Origin: Rhizobium albus
Lineage (GTDB): Bacteria; Pseudomonadota; Alphaproteobacteria; Rhizobiales; Rhizobiaceae
Length of the DNA stretch: 64,000 bases
Reading direction: 5' to 3'
Assembly (NCBI GenBank): GCA_030160035.1
Contig: BSNO01000001.1
Location: 310,001 to 374,000, forward strand
Of the stretch, positions 1 through 11,600 are shown piece by piece; the first letter of the stretch is position 1, and every line of letters begins with the position of its first letter. Below the pieces are notes generated by a model. The model searched no databases. It was not told the origin of the DNA and was given only the letters and a program-made list of their open reading frames with translations. The translations under genes were made by a program, and so were the position numbers.

Positions 1-574
1 CGAGATCGTCGATGCGGTCCTGGCCCCAGAAGACTTCGCCGTTGAGCACATAGGCCGGCACGCCCACGGCATCGGCGGCGATGGCTTCTTGCGTGTTCTG
101 GCGGCGGCGAGCGGCGACATCTTCGCCTTGCGCGGCGCTCAAAATGGCGTCTCCGTCGAAGCCACAGGCATTGAGGTAGCGCGTGATGACGGCGGGATCG
201 GAGATGTTCTCCTCACGCGCCCAGACGGCGGAGAAGATCTCGAACATGTAGGCCGACGGGTCTTGCTTCTCGTCGAGCAGCGCGATCACGGCCTGGTCGG
301 CGAGCGTCGCATCGACCGGAAAATGCCGCGGCGCGAGATTGATGGGCAGGCCGCGGCGGTCGGCTGCCCGCTGCAGTTCCAGAAGCCGGTAGCGCTGGCG
401 GGCAAGCGGCCGCTCCTTCAGCGGCTTGGCGCCGGAATTGCCGAAGACTGCGGCGATGTCGACCGGCTTGTAGGCGATGCCGCAGCCGTGCTTGGCGGCA
501 GTGTCTTCAAACGCCTTGTGGCCTAGATAGACGAAGGGCGATGCGCCGAAGAAATAATAGTCGATCGTGGCCAT
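1..574 (-). CDS. 2-hydroxychromene-2-carboxylate isomerase / DsbA-family oxidoreductase (3' end cut off)
   Basis: The frame gives 191 codons without a stop before the window edge, so the C-terminus is missing. The N-terminus has an aromatic stretch followed by SPFVYLGHKAFE, as in GST-kappa/HCCA isomerases, and the end seen contains GVPAYVLNGEVFWGQDRIDDL-type residues, the cis-proline and C-terminal helix region of the DsbA-like thioredoxin fold. Such enzymes isomerise a naphthalene-catabolic intermediate using glutathione, but most homologues act on unknown substrates. The ATG is preceded by GGGAGC. It follows the membrane gene at 600-1055 on the same strand with a 25-base gap, so the two may be co-transcribed. 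Confidence 0.85.
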   Translation of the reverse strand, partial: MATIDYYFFGASPFVYLGHKAFEDTAAKHGCGIAYKPVDIAAVFGNSGAKPLKERPLARQRYRLLELQRAADRRGLPINLAPRHFPVDATLADQAVIALLDEKQDPSAYMFEIFSAVWAREENISDPAVITRYLNACGFDGDAILSAAQGEDVAARRRQNTQEAIAADAVGVPAYVLNGEVFWGQDRIDDL

Positions 575-599
575 CGGGCTGCTCCCTGTGATGTGCCTG

Positions 600-1055
600 T
601 TACCAATAGCGTCCGGTCGTGGCGATCACCACCGTCAGCAGGCCGAGCACGAGGTTCATGCCGACCAATTTGCGGATCTTGTCGAGGTTGCGCGCGCCTT
701 GCGCAAAATCGCCTGCGTCGATCGCTGTTCGGAACCGCTTCCAGGGTGCTGCGACGATGTGGAAGAAAAGCAGCATCATCAGAATGCCGGTCAGCGTCAT
801 GACATGGACGGAGACAGGCGCGCCGGCAAAACCGCCGAAGGTGACGAAGGTCATCGCGAACCCCGTAACAAGAAGCGCGATGACGGCCCAGCCGACGGCT
901 GGCAGGAATTTGGCGAAGACGTTGCGCCAGAGCGTCAGCCGGGCGGCTGGATCCAGCGGGGCCGCTGCGGGGCGCAAAACGAGATACGCAAAGGCCATGC
1001 CGCCGACCCAGAAGACGGTGGCAAGGACATGGATGGCGAGGAGGAGAATGGTCAT
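600..1055 (-). CDS. CopD-like four-helix integral membrane protein
   Basis: This 151-residue protein has four hydrophobic segments (about 2-25, 47-72, 80-103, 129-148). The first carries the IHVLATVFWVGGMAFAYLVL pattern seen in the CopD/DUF4149-type inner-membrane family, with a conserved His and Trp in helix 1 and a His (MLLFFHIVAAPWKRF) at the end of helix 3, a layout consistent with heme or metal binding. The family is linked to copper handling only in some members, so the function here is open. It lies downstream of the beta-oxidation operon but behind that operon's terminator, so it is probably transcribed separately. Confidence 0.75.
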   Translation of the reverse strand: MTILLLAIHVLATVFWVGGMAFAYLVLRPAAAPLDPAARLTLWRNVFAKFLPAVGWAVIALLVTGFAMTFVTFGGFAGAPVSVHVMTLTGILMMLLFFHIVAAPWKRFRTAIDAGDFAQGARNLDKIRKLVGMNLVLGLLTVVIATTGRYW

Positions 1056-1096
1056 GCCCGTTCCCTATCGCGCCCTCGATGCTGCGGCAATGGCAT

Positions 1097-1126
1097 AAAA
1101 AAACCCGGCGGAGATCGCCGGGTTTC
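1097..1126 (-). terminator. Rho-independent terminator of the beta-oxidation operon
   Basis: AAACCCGGCG (1101-1110) pairs perfectly with CGCCGGGTTT (1116-1125) around a 5-base loop. Read on the minus strand the hairpin is followed by a run of seven T. It sits 24 bases after the stop of the last gene of the operon. Confidence 0.9.
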
Positions 1127-1149
1127 TGGTTACGCGAAAAGGCGCCGGA

Positions 1150-3363
1150 TCAGGCCGCCTGCTTGACGGCGTCTTCCTGGCCGAAGCGCTGGTAGAAGGT
1201 CTCGCCGGATTTTGCGAGTTCCTGCACGATGCGGGTCGGCTTGAAGTGCTTGCCGTAGCTCTTGGCGAGCGTCTTGCAGAGTTCCTCGAACTTCGCCGCA
1301 CCCATGGCGTCGATGTAGGAGATGGCGCCGCCGGTGTAAGGCGCGAAACCGAAGCCGAGGATCGAGCCGACATCGGCTTCACGCGGATCGGTCACGATGC
1401 CTTCTTCCATCGTGCGGGTCGCTTCCAGCGCGATGCCAACCAGGAAGCGCTGCTTGAGGACTTCGACGTCGATATCGTCGGCGTTCTTTTGCGGGAAGAG
1501 CGTCTTCAGCTCAGGCCAGAGATGCTTCTTTGCGGGCTTGGCCGGGTAGTCGTAGAAGCCCTTGCCGTTCTTGCGCCCGAGACGTCCATGCTTGTCAACC
1601 ATCGTGTTGACGAGGTCCATGTGGCGCGGATCGACGGCCTTTTCGCCGAGATCGGCGATGGCGGCCTTCAGGATCTTCTGCGACAGGTCGAGCGCGACCT
1701 CGTCATTGAGCGACAGCGGGCCGACAGGCATGCCGGCCATCTTGGCGGCATTCTCGATCATCGCCGGCGGGACGCCCTCGATCAGCATGTTGTAGGCTTC
1801 GTTCATGTAGCCGAGCACGCAGCGATTGACGTAGAAGCCGCGGGTGTCGTTGACGACGATCGGCGTCTTCTTGATCGCGGCGACGTAGTCGAGCGCCATG
1901 GCCAGCGCCTTGTCGCCCGTCTTCTTGCCGAGGATGATCTCGACCAGCATCATCTTGTCGACGGGCGAGAAGAAGTGGATGCCGATGAAGTTCTTCGGAC
2001 GCTTGGAGTTCTTGGCAAGCCCGCTGATCGGCAGCGTCGAGGTGTTGGATGCGAAGACCGAAGCCGGCTTCAGCACATCCTCGACCGCCTCGGTGACGGT
2101 CTTCTTGATATCGCGATCTTCGAAGACCGCCTCGATCACGAGATCGGCGCCATCGAGATCGGCGTAATCGGAAGACGGCGTGATCAGCGAGAGGAGCGCA
2201 TCGCCTTCCTCCTGCGTGGTCTTGCCCTTCTGGACGCCCTTCTTCACGATGTCGGCAGAATGCGCCTTGCCCTTCTCGGCCGCTTCCATGTCGCGGTCCA
2301 CGAGAACCACGGGGATGCCGGCCTTGGCCGTCACATAGGCGATGCCTGCACCCATGAAGCCGGCGCCGACGACGCCGATTTTCTTGAATTTCGTCGGCTT
2401 CACGTCGGCCGGACGGCGCGCGCCCTTGTTCAGCTCCTGCATGGAGACGAAGAGCGAACGGATCATGCCGAAGGCTTCCGGCGTCTGCAGGACGTGGGTG
2501 AAATAGCGCTGCTCGACCTTGAGTGCGGTATCGAAAGGCAGCTGCAGGCCTTCGAAGACGCATTTGAGGATCGCGAGCGCGCCTGGATAGTTGCCGTTGG
2601 TCTCGCGGCGCAGGATGCCGGAGGCGGCAGGCCAGAGCTGGGCGCCCTGCGGCGACCAGACGGCGCCGCCGGGAGCCTTGAAGCCCTTCTCATCCCAAGG
2701 CTGAACCGGCTTCAGGCCGTCCTTGATCATCTTCTTTGCGGTGGCGACGAGCTTCTTCGGCTCGGCGATTTCGTGGATCAGGCCCATGGCCTTGGCGCGC
2801 TGCGGCGACAGCGACGAACCCGTCGTCATCATCTGCAGGGCATCCTGCGCATTGGTGAGGCGAGGAACGCGCTGCGTGCCGCCGGCGCCCGGGAAGATGC
2901 CGACCTTGACTTCCGGCAGGCCCATCTTGACCGACTTGTCGTCTGCCGCGACGCGGCCGTGGCAGGCGAGCGACAGTTCCAGCGCGCCGCCCATACAGGT
3001 GCCGTTGATCGCCGAAACCCACGGCTTGCCGCAGGTCTCGATCTTGCGCCACAGCCAGCTCATGCGTCCGGCCGCGTCGAAGAGCTTCTTCGTGGCATTG
3101 CCGGCGTCCTTGGCCTTTTCCTCGGCCATCATCGCGAACATGCCCTTGAGCATGGTGAGGTCGGCGCCACCGGAGAAGGTCTTCTTGCCGGAGGTGAAGA
3201 CGACGCCCTTGACCTTGTCGTCGGCTGTCGTCGCGTCACAGATCGCCTCGATCTCGTCCATCACCTCCATGGTGAAGACGTTCATCGACTTGTCGGGCAT
3301 GTCCCAGGTGACGAGAGCAATGCCGTCATTGTCGGTTTCGACGGTGAAGTTCTTGTAAGCCAT
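1150..3363 (-). CDS. fadJ: Multifunctional 3-hydroxyacyl-CoA dehydrogenase / enoyl-CoA hydratase (FadB/FadJ type)
   Basis: A 737-residue cytoplasmic beta-oxidation enzyme that hydrates trans-2-enoyl-CoA and then oxidises L-3-hydroxyacyl-CoA with NAD. Residues about 1-200 form the crotonase domain, with an oxyanion-hole region (FSGGADL) and the two catalytic Glu expected of the family (E129 in GGALEL, E151 in GLPEVK). The NAD-binding Rossmann motif VGAGFMGAG is at 332-340. The dehydrogenase catalytic region is represented by SNTSTLPI and [11 protein letters not shown], followed by the C-terminal dimer domains. It is the last gene of the operon, 21 bases behind the thiolase. Rhizobial genomes keep this fadJ-like copy apart from other fad genes; fadB is an equally fair label. 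Confidence 0.93.
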   Translation of the reverse strand: MAYKNFTVETDNDGIALVTWDMPDKSMNVFTMEVMDEIEAICDATTADDKVKGVVFTSGKKTFSGGADLTMLKGMFAMMAEEKAKDAGNATKKLFDAAGRMSWLWRKIETCGKPWVSAINGTCMGGALELSLACHGRVAADDKSVKMGLPEVKVGIFPGAGGTQRVPRLTNAQDALQMMTTGSSLSPQRAKAMGLIHEIAEPKKLVATAKKMIKDGLKPVQPWDEKGFKAPGGAVWSPQGAQLWPAASGILRRETNGNYPGALAILKCVFEGLQLPFDTALKVEQRYFTHVLQTPEAFGMIRSLFVSMQELNKGARRPADVKPTKFKKIGVVGAGFMGAGIAYVTAKAGIPVVLVDRDMEAAEKGKAHSADIVKKGVQKGKTTQEEGDALLSLITPSSDYADLDGADLVIEAVFEDRDIKKTVTEAVEDVLKPASVFASNTSTLPISGLAKNSKRPKNFIGIHFFSPVDKMMLVEIILGKKTGDKALAMALDYVAAIKKTPIVVNDTRGFYVNRCVLGYMNEAYNMLIEGVPPAMIENAAKMAGMPVGPLSLNDEVALDLSQKILKAAIADLGEKAVDPRHMDLVNTMVDKHGRLGRKNGKGFYDYPAKPAKKHLWPELKTLFPQKNADDIDVEVLKQRFLVGIALEATRTMEEGIVTDPREADVGSILGFGFAPYTGGAISYIDAMGAAKFEELCKTLAKSYGKHFKPTRIVQELAKSGETFYQRFGQEDAVKQAA

Positions 3364-3384
3364 GGTTTCAAATCTCCCCGGTTC

Positions 3385-4593
<1,209 letters not shown>

Positions 4594-4632
4594 TCGTCAG
4601 GTCTCCCTAGATTCGAAGCTTTGGCCACCCGC

Positions 4633-5802
4633 TCAAAGCGAGCGGGCGATCAGAAGCTTCATGATTTCGTTGGTGCCGCCGTAGATCCGCTGGACGCGGG
4701 CGTCGCGGAACATGCGGGCGATGGGGTATTCGTTCATGTAGCCATAGCCGCCGAAGAGCTGCAGGCATTCGTCGGCGACCCGGCACTGCAGGTCGCTCAA
4801 AAGGTACTTGGCCATGGAGGCCGTCGTGGTCGTCAGTTCGCCCTTGAGGTGCTGACCGACGCAATGATCGACGAAGACGCGTGCCATCGTCGCCTCGGAC
4901 TTCAGTTCCGCGAGTTTGAACTGCGTGTTCTGGAACTCGATGACAGCCTTGCCGAAGGCTTTCCGCTCCTTGACGTAGTCGATGGTCACGGCAAGCGCCC
5001 GCTCGATCATCGCGATCGCCTGGTTGGCGATCAAAAGGCGCTCCTGCGGCAGTTGCTCCATCAACTGGATGAAGCCCTGGCCCTCCTCGGTGCCGAGCAT
5101 GTTCGACGTCGGGATGCGGACATCGTTGAAGAAAAGCTCGGACGTGTCGTTGGCCTTCAGCCCGATCTTGTCGAGGTTACGGCCGCGCTCGAACCCTTCG
5201 ACCTCGTCGGTTTCCACCACCATCAGCGAGGTGCCCTTAGCGCCCTTCGCTGGGTCGGTCTTGGCGACGACGATGATGAGATTGGCGTGCTGGCCGTTGG
5301 TGATGAAGGTCTTGGAGCCGTTGATCAGGTACTGGTTGCCGTCCTTCTTCGCGGTCGTTTTCACGCCCTGAAGGTCGGAGCCGGCACCGGGCTCGGTCAT
5401 GGCGATCGCGCCGACGAGTTCGCCGGTCGCCATGCGCGGCAGCCATCTCTGTTTCTGCTCCTCGGAGCCGTAATGCAGGATGTAGGGAGCGACGATCGCG
5501 TTGTGGAGCGCGATGCCGAAGCCGTCGGTACCGGTGCGGCCAAGCGCTTCGATGATCACCGCCTCATGGGCGTAGGAGCCGCCCGACCCACCGTATTCCT
5601 CCGGCATGGATGCGCAGAGAAGGCCTGCTTCTCCCGCCTTCGTCCAGCTTTCCCGGTCGACCATCTCCTGCTTTTCGAACCGCTCATAGTGCGGCGCGAT
5701 CTCGTCCTCGAGCCAGCGCGTCGCCATGTCTTCGAGCATGGCGACGTCGTCTGTCCGCCAGGCGGGCAGGGCGGTGCCGAGAACTTCGGATGGCTGGATC
5801 AT
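4633..5802 (-). CDS. Acyl-CoA dehydrogenase, about 389 residues
   Basis: A flavin-dependent dehydrogenase that makes the 2,3 double bond in acyl-CoA. The FAD/substrate loop is seen in AIAMTEPGAGSDL, followed by SKTFITNGQHANL and the C-terminal helical domain ending RVQRIYGGTNEIM. In that last motif glycine stands where medium-chain enzymes have the catalytic Glu (YEGT), as in long-chain dehydrogenases whose base lies elsewhere. I chose the ATG at 5802 because GGAGGA lies 8 bases upstream; an in-frame ATG 33 bases earlier lacks one. It lies between the larger dehydrogenase and the thiolase, in the same operon. Chain-length preference cannot be read from sequence. Confidence 0.92.
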   Translation of the reverse strand: MIQPSEVLGTALPAWRTDDVAMLEDMATRWLEDEIAPHYERFEKQEMVDRESWTKAGEAGLLCASMPEEYGGSGGSYAHEAVIIEALGRTGTDGFGIALHNAIVAPYILHYGSEEQKQRWLPRMATGELVGAIAMTEPGAGSDLQGVKTTAKKDGNQYLINGSKTFITNGQHANLIIVVAKTDPAKGAKGTSLMVVETDEVEGFERGRNLDKIGLKANDTSELFFNDVRIPTSNMLGTEEGQGFIQLMEQLPQERLLIANQAIAMIERALAVTIDYVKERKAFGKAVIEFQNTQFKLAELKSEATMARVFVDHCVGQHLKGELTTTTASMAKYLLSDLQCRVADECLQLFGGYGYMNEYPIARMFRDARVQRIYGGTNEIMKLLIARSL

Positions 5803-5871
5803 GACTGTTTCCTCCAAAACAGTTCGGGCAGGCACTGCAAGATGCGCCTGCCCAACGAGGCCGATCGACTT

Positions 5872-7668
5872 CTAGAACGCCTCGGCTGCCAGTTCCATCA
5901 TGGAATCCGCACCGGTCTCGATGCGGGCGCGGCGCAGTGCCGTTTCCGGCATGACCTTTTCCATGTAGAACTTTGCCGTGATCAGCTTGTTTTCGAGATA
6001 GGTCGACTGGCCGTTCGCACCGGCGGCGAGCTTCTCTGATGCGGCTTTCGCCATCTGCGCCCACATGTAGCCGAGCGCGACGAGGCCAAAGAGATGCATG
6101 TAGTCGGTGGAGCCGGCACCGGCATTGTCCGGCTTCGCCATGGCGTTCTGCATGAACCACATGGTGGAGGCCTGAAGGTCGCCGAGGCCCTTCTTCAGGT
6201 GCTTGGTGAAGAAGGAGAGCTTTTCGTTCTCGCGGTTCTCGGCGCAGAAATCCTCGACCTCCTTGAAGAAGGCCATGACGGCGCGGCCGCCATTGAGGCC
6301 GAGCTTGCGGCCTACGAGATCGAGCGCCTGGATGCCGTTGGCGCCTTCATAGATCATGGCGATGCGGGCATCGCGCACGAACTGGCTCATGCCCCATTCT
6401 TCGATGTAGCCGTGGCCGCCATACATCTGCTGGGCAGCAACCGCGTGATCGAAGCCCTTGTCGGTCAGGACACCCTTGATGATCGGGGTCATCAGGCCGA
6501 GCACGTCATCGGCGGCTTGCTTTTCCTTCTCGTCGTCGGAACGGTGCGCGATGTCGGACTTCAGAGCCGTCCAGAGGAGCAGCGCACGGCCAGCCTCGTT
6601 GAAGGCGCGGATCGTCATCAGCGTGCGGCGCACGTCCGGATGGACGATGATCGGGTCGGCCTTCTTCTCGGGCGCTTTGGCACCGGAGAGCGCGCGGCCC
6701 TGGATGCGCTCGCGGGCATAGTTGGCGGCGTTCTGGTAGGCGACTTCGGCAATCGCATGGCCCTGCAGACCGACGGCGAGACGCGCCTCGTTCATCATTA
6801 CGAACATGGCGTTCAGGCCGCGGTTTTCGGTGCCGACCAGGTAACCTTCCGCCTCGTCATAGTTCATGACGCAGGTCGAGTTGCCGTGGATGCCCATCTT
6901 CTCTTCGATGGAGCCGCAGGAAACGCCGTTCTTCTCGCCGGGCTCACCGGCTTCGTTCAGCTTGAACTTCGGCACGATGAAGAGCGAGATGCCCTTGGTG
7001 CCTTCCGGCGCACCCTCGATGCGGGCGAGCACCAGATGGACGATGTTCTCGGCCATGTCGTGTTCGCCCGCGGAGATGAAGATCTTCTGGCCGGAAATCT
7101 TGTAGGAGCCGTCGCCGTTCGGCACAGCCTTGGTGCGCAGCATGCCGAGATCGGTGCCGCAATGGGGCTCCGTCAGGTTCATGGTGCCGGTCCAGGTACC
7201 CTCGATCATCTTCGGCAGGTAGGCCTGCTTCTGCTCGTCGGAGCCATGGACCTGGATCGCGGCGATCGCGCCCTGGGTCAGGCCGGGATACATCATCAAC
7301 GCCATGTTGGCCGACGACATAAATTCGCCGACGGCGGTGTGCAGCGCGTAGGGCAGGCCCTGGCCGCCATATTCCGGATCCGCGGCGAGACCGAGCCAGC
7401 CGCCTTCGCGATACTGCTCGAAGGCCTGCTTGAAGCCGGTGGGCGTCTTGACCTGGCCGTCGGCCAGGCGTTCGCAGCCTTCGCGGTCACCGACCTGGTT
7501 CAGCGGAAACAGGACCTCTTCGGCGAACTTGCCGCCTTCCTGCAGCACAGCTTCGACGATGTCGGACGATGCGTCGGAAAAACCGGCGAGATTGTTGTAC
7601 CGCTCGAAGCCCAGCACATCGTTCAGGATGAACAGGGTATCGTCGACCGGGGCCTTGTACACGGGCAT
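5872..7668 (-). CDS. Large acyl-CoA dehydrogenase with C-terminal extension
   Basis: A 598-residue acyl-CoA dehydrogenase of the long class (about 590 residues), with the usual catalytic core plus a C-terminal helical extension of roughly 130 residues. Visible motifs are [13 protein letters not shown] in the FAD loop, the [10 protein letters not shown] helix, and [19 protein letters not shown] with the catalytic Glu (YEG). The N-terminal [20 protein letters not shown] is typical of this subfamily (annotated as FadE-like or DmdC-like). It is the first enzyme gene behind the MerR-type promoter, with GAGGAGG seven bases before the ATG. Having two dehydrogenases in one operon suggests different chain lengths or a 2-methyl-branched substrate. 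Confidence 0.93.
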   Translation of the reverse strand: MPVYKAPVDDTLFILNDVLGFERYNNLAGFSDASSDIVEAVLQEGGKFAEEVLFPLNQVGDREGCERLADGQVKTPTGFKQAFEQYREGGWLGLAADPEYGGQGLPYALHTAVGEFMSSANMALMMYPGLTQGAIAAIQVHGSDEQKQAYLPKMIEGTWTGTMNLTEPHCGTDLGMLRTKAVPNGDGSYKISGQKIFISAGEHDMAENIVHLVLARIEGAPEGTKGISLFIVPKFKLNEAGEPGEKNGVSCGSIEEKMGIHGNSTCVMNYDEAEGYLVGTENRGLNAMFVMMNEARLAVGLQGHAIAEVAYQNAANYARERIQGRALSGAKAPEKKADPIIVHPDVRRTLMTIRAFNEAGRALLLWTALKSDIAHRSDDEKEKQAADDVLGLMTPIIKGVLTDKGFDHAVAAQQMYGGHGYIEEWGMSQFVRDARIAMIYEGANGIQALDLVGRKLGLNGGRAVMAFFKEVEDFCAENRENEKLSFFTKHLKKGLGDLQASTMWFMQNAMAKPDNAGAGSTDYMHLFGLVALGYMWAQMAKAASEKLAAGANGQSTYLENKLITAKFYMEKVMPETALRRARIETGADSMMELAAEAF

Positions 7669-7722
7669 GAATGCCTCCTCATTGAAGCGCGAATACAGCA
7701 GGAGCGTTTGGTTGAAGACGGC

Positions 7723-7758
7723 ATAGCAAAAATTGACGTTTGCGTAAACGTCAATTTT
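7723..7758 (-). promoter_or_regulatory. MerR-type promoter with perfect palindromic operator for the beta-oxidation operon
   Basis: AAAATTGACGTTT (7729-7741) and AAACGTCAATTTT (7746-7758) are perfect 13-base arms around a 4-base centre. On the minus strand TTGACG (7754-7749) is a good -35 and TGCTAT (7728-7723) a fair -10, separated by 20 bases. Such a long spacer holding a palindrome is the hallmark of promoters controlled by MerR-family proteins, and the MerR gene ends 31 bases upstream. The start codon of the large dehydrogenase is about 50 bases downstream. Confidence 0.75.
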
Positions 7759-7789
7759 ATCGCGCAGTCGGGCATATGTGTTGATCGAT

Positions 7790-8254
7790 TCACGTCGACG
7801 ACGACAGCATCTCGCGCACGACGGCCATCGTCTGTTCCAGTTCGCGGATGGCCGTATCGATCTCCACGCGCTGCTCCTTGAGGCGTTGCAGCTGTTCGCC
7901 GCCCTTGTCCAGCGCCACCTTCAGTTGTGTCTTGTTTCGGCCTTCTGGATCGTAGAGCTCGATCATCCGGCGCACTTCTTCCAGCGAGAAGCCAAGACGC
8001 TTGCCGAGCAAGATGAGCTTCAGCCTGGCGCGATCGCGACGTGAGTAGAGCCTGGTCACGCCGATGCGACGCGGTTGCAGGAGGCCCTTGTCCTCATAAA
8101 AGCGAAGGGTTCTCAGCGTCACGCCGAACTCGGAGGCAAGATCGCCGATGCGAAACAGCTGATCGTCCGGCCCGAATGCACCGTCGTCGGTCTCCGCGCG
8201 AGGGCTTGAGAGAATGTCCGTCTCGTCGATCTGGGCTTGCTGGCGACTAGGCAA
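7790..8254 (-). CDS. MerR-family regulator of acyl-CoA degradation (GnyR/LiuR-like)
   Basis: A 154-residue protein with a winged helix-turn-helix at about 35-103 ([30 protein letters not shown], then [10 protein letters not shown]) and a C-terminal dimerisation coiled coil (about 110-150). It has no cysteine pair for metal sensing, so the ligand is probably an acyl-CoA or similar. An acidic N-terminal extension of about 33 residues precedes the DNA-binding domain. It lies just upstream of the acyl-CoA dehydrogenase operon in the same orientation, and the palindrome between them fits its expected DNA site. GnyR/LiuR relatives control branched-chain amino acid or terpenoid acyl-CoA pathways; fatty acids are an equally plausible signal here. 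Confidence 0.88.
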   Translation of the reverse strand: MPSRQQAQIDETDILSSPRAETDDGAFGPDDQLFRIGDLASEFGVTLRTLRFYEDKGLLQPRRIGVTRLYSRRDRARLKLILLGKRLGFSLEEVRRMIELYDPEGRNKTQLKVALDKGGEQLQRLKEQRVEIDTAIRELEQTMAVVREMLSSST

Positions 8255-8603
8255 GCTTCACTCCATCTTCAATCATTAAGAGAACTATACGCGTACACCA
8301 CTAAAAATTGCATCCAGTCGGAATGCCGTCTCGGTGGGGTGCGATGATACAAGCGCAGCTGGCGAGGTCCATGTCTATTTCCTGTGCTGGATGAAGACCA
8401 AGACCCAAAAGCTTAACGGCTTGTTTACCACGTTTGGTGGATTGTGCGGCAACTAGAGGTGAATCCCGACCACAGTATTGCGTCTCTTCGGATTGCCTGA
8501 CGCGCTTCCGGTAGCTTCGTCCGCATCGTTATGCGGGCACCAGCATCCGGCGGCAAAACCCGGCTTCACCGCGATGGTGGGGCAAACCGAGATGAGCTTC
8601 GCA
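8255..8603. other. 349-base intergenic region between merR and podJ
   Basis: Divergent promoter region. TTAACGGCTTGTTTACC at 8413-8429 resembles a CtrA box (TTAA-N7-TTAAC) with a mismatch in the second half, and a GANTC site (GAATC) lies at 8461-8465. I see no open frame with a convincing start here. Confidence 0.4.
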
Positions 8604-11600
8604 ATGAACGATACCTCACGCGATACCCGCAGCCAGTCGCAAGGATCCTCGCCCTTCGATGCGTTGAACAAAACGCTCGAAGCGCTCGAGAGCCGCTTGG
8701 ACGGGATCATGGCATCGAAAAGCCAGCGTGCTCCTGGTACGTTGACGCCGAGTTCGGCGCGGGTCGAACCGGTCGGCGATCAGGAGCCACGGGCTTCCGT
8801 CGCCCAGACCGATGCGGTGGCTCAGATCAAGGAGCGCCAGCGCCGCCTCGACGCTTTCCGCTCGAAAGCCGCCGAACGTCGTGAGGCGTTCGTTGCCAAG
8901 CCAGCGGTCGAGCCCGTCGCAGCAGCCGACATGGTGCAGACGGGCGGCGCCAGGATGGAAAGCCTGCTCGACACGTTCGGGAAGAACCTGCGCGACGAGA
9001 TGCGTCGCGATCTGGGAGAAGACGTTGCACGCCATCTCGGCTCGCTGCGCGGCGACCTCATGCATCTGAAGACGCTCGATCAACTGGAAAGCCTGCCCTC
9101 CGAGCTCCATGCGGGGCTGGTTTCGATCGAACAGAAGCTCACCGCGCTCAGCGAAAGCGATGGTGGCGATGCGCTGGTCGAGCTGCGCGCCGAAGTGCGC
9201 GGCATCTCCGCCATCGTCGATGGTCTTGCCAAGGATGAGACCGTGCGTGGGCTGGACAATCGCTGGAGCGAGATCTGCGACCTGATCAGCGAGATCGATC
9301 CAGCCACCATGCGCGACGAGATCGCGGTCATGGTCAAGCGGCTCGACGAGATGCAGGTGCTGATGACCAGCCTGCCCGACGGCGACTGGACCCGCCAGAT
9401 CGGCGCCGAAATGCGCACGATCGCCGGTGCCGTCGAAATGATCGCGGGCCAGGGCTCGGACATGGAGGGCGTCGGCCGCGAGCTCGATCGCGCGAACATT
9501 CGGCTGGACGAGATTTCGCAAGCCATTCTCGCGGTGTCCGACAAGGCCGACATGGCGATCGACAGTGCGCGGCTTGAGCGGATCGAAGCGCTTCTGGCAG
9601 AACTCGCGACCCAGGACGAAGCTGTCGCCGGTGGCATCGCTGCTGCTTTGACGCCGCATCTTGCGCTTCTTGCCGACCAGATCGAACGGCTGGGCGAGGG
9701 CGGCACAGACAGCGCGGTGCTGAGCCGCCTCGATGCGCTGTCACATCAGGTGGCCGCGCTTTCTAGCGGTGGCAACCAGGAGCCGTCGCAGGCGGTGGTG
9801 GAACATCTGGAGCATATCTCCGAGCAGATCGAGACCCTGACGGTCGCTCAGGCAAGCGTGGACTTCGACCGGCTGGAAGCCCTGGTCGATCGTGCCGAGG
9901 CGCGCCTATCGGATCCGCTGCCCGTCGCCGGACTGGAGAGTCTCCACCGGCAGCTTGCCGAGATCACAAGCCGTCTCGATCGCGGCACGGCGACCTCGGC
10001 TCCGGCAAGCGACGATGCGATGCGCTCGCTCGAAGCACAAATTCTCACCCTCTCGGAGCATCTTTCCGATCGCTCCGGCCTCGCCGGCCTGGAGCCGCGT
10101 CTGGCCGCGATCGAAACGCATCTGACGCATGGCCGCCAGGACGTGATCGAGGCCGCAAGCCGTGCTGCCGAGCAGGCCGTTGCCGCCTTCCTCGAAAGCG
10201 GCGCGGACGATTATGAGGGCGGCGCCGAGGATCTGTCGGCGGTAACCGGTCTGGCGGAGGATTTGCGGGCGCTCGAAAAGCTCACCCGGATGAGCAACGA
10301 CCGCAGCGCGCGCGCCTTCGATGCGGTGCACGACACGCTGATGAAGATCGCAGAGCGTCTCGAGAGCCTCGATCGCGGACTGAACGTCTCGCGCGAGATG
10401 CCTGTTGCCGCTTCCGCCCTGGCAGCGCCGGCCTTCGCCGAGCCTGCCATTTCCGTAGGGGCCGCTGCTGCCCCGGACCTCGAAAAGCAGGAGCCGCTTT
10501 CAGCCAAGGCCGCCAATGTGGTCAAGGCCGACCAGACAGCGCTTGGCAAGACTGTCAGCACCGCCGCCGTCATGGCAGCCGCAACCGCTTCTGCCGCATC
10601 GGCCTCGGCCACTGACACGCAGGCGCCGCGCTCGCTGATCGGCCGCATTGCCGAAAAGGTCCGTCCGCGCCGCCAGGCTGCCGCACCTGAGGCGGCGCCG
10701 AAAGTCGAACCCGCAGGCACGCCTGCCGTTGCCCGCGAAACCGTCGAGCCGACCCCACCCATCGATCCCAGCCAGCAGATCGATGCGGGGATCGCCAACG
10801 AGCCGCTCGAGCCCGGCTCCGGCACGCCTGACCTCAACCGCATCCTGCAGCGGGTGCGCGATCAGCAGACAAGCGGGTCGCGTGTCGGCAACAGCGTCTA
10901 CAGCGAAGACGACCGCGCCGATTTCATCGCCGCCGCCCGCCGCGCTGCCCAGGCCGCAGCTGCCGATGTCGAAAATTCCGGCCGCAAACAGTCGGCTGGC
11001 AAGGGCGACGACAAACGCACCGATGGCGGGTCCTCCCGTCGCCGGCCGATCCTCATCGCTGTCGGCGCCATCCTGCTTGCGGTCATGTCCTATCCGCTCA
11101 TCTCCGACATGATGAGTGGCGGCTCTCGCCAGGCTGACGCGCCTGTCGCGGTTCAATCCGTTACTCCGGCGGAGACGGATAGCGCAGCGGTCTCCTCCAG
11201 CGACGCCACCGGCTCCGACACTGCACCTGAAATTGCCGTGGAAACCGCTGCGCCTGTACAGGCGCCGGTCGCCGAAGCGCCGATCGTCGCTGAGCCGTCG
11301 CCCGATCGCTCGGCCGGTCTTTCACAGCAAGCTTTCGCGCCATCTGTGGATGACGAGGCGTCCATGACGACGTCGAGCCTCGATCGTGACACCGCTGCGC
11401 CGGTCGCACAGTCCAGCCTCGAATCGTCTTCTGCCGGCGCCGATGAGCCCGTCTCAACCGAGGGTGCGACCGCTGCGACGACTGAGGCCTCTGGTGCAGA
11501 TGCGCCGGCTGAAGTGACGCCTGCACTGGCAACGCAGACCGATCCGGCCGAGCGCTCGGCGCGCATCGCGGCTCTGCCGGATGGTGTCGGCACAGCGGCA

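Noticed and set aside
6094-7881. A 595-codon plus-strand open frame over the large acyl-CoA dehydrogenase
   Set aside because: Antisense to a well-supported dehydrogenase and to its promoter and regulator; no family features or ribosome site.
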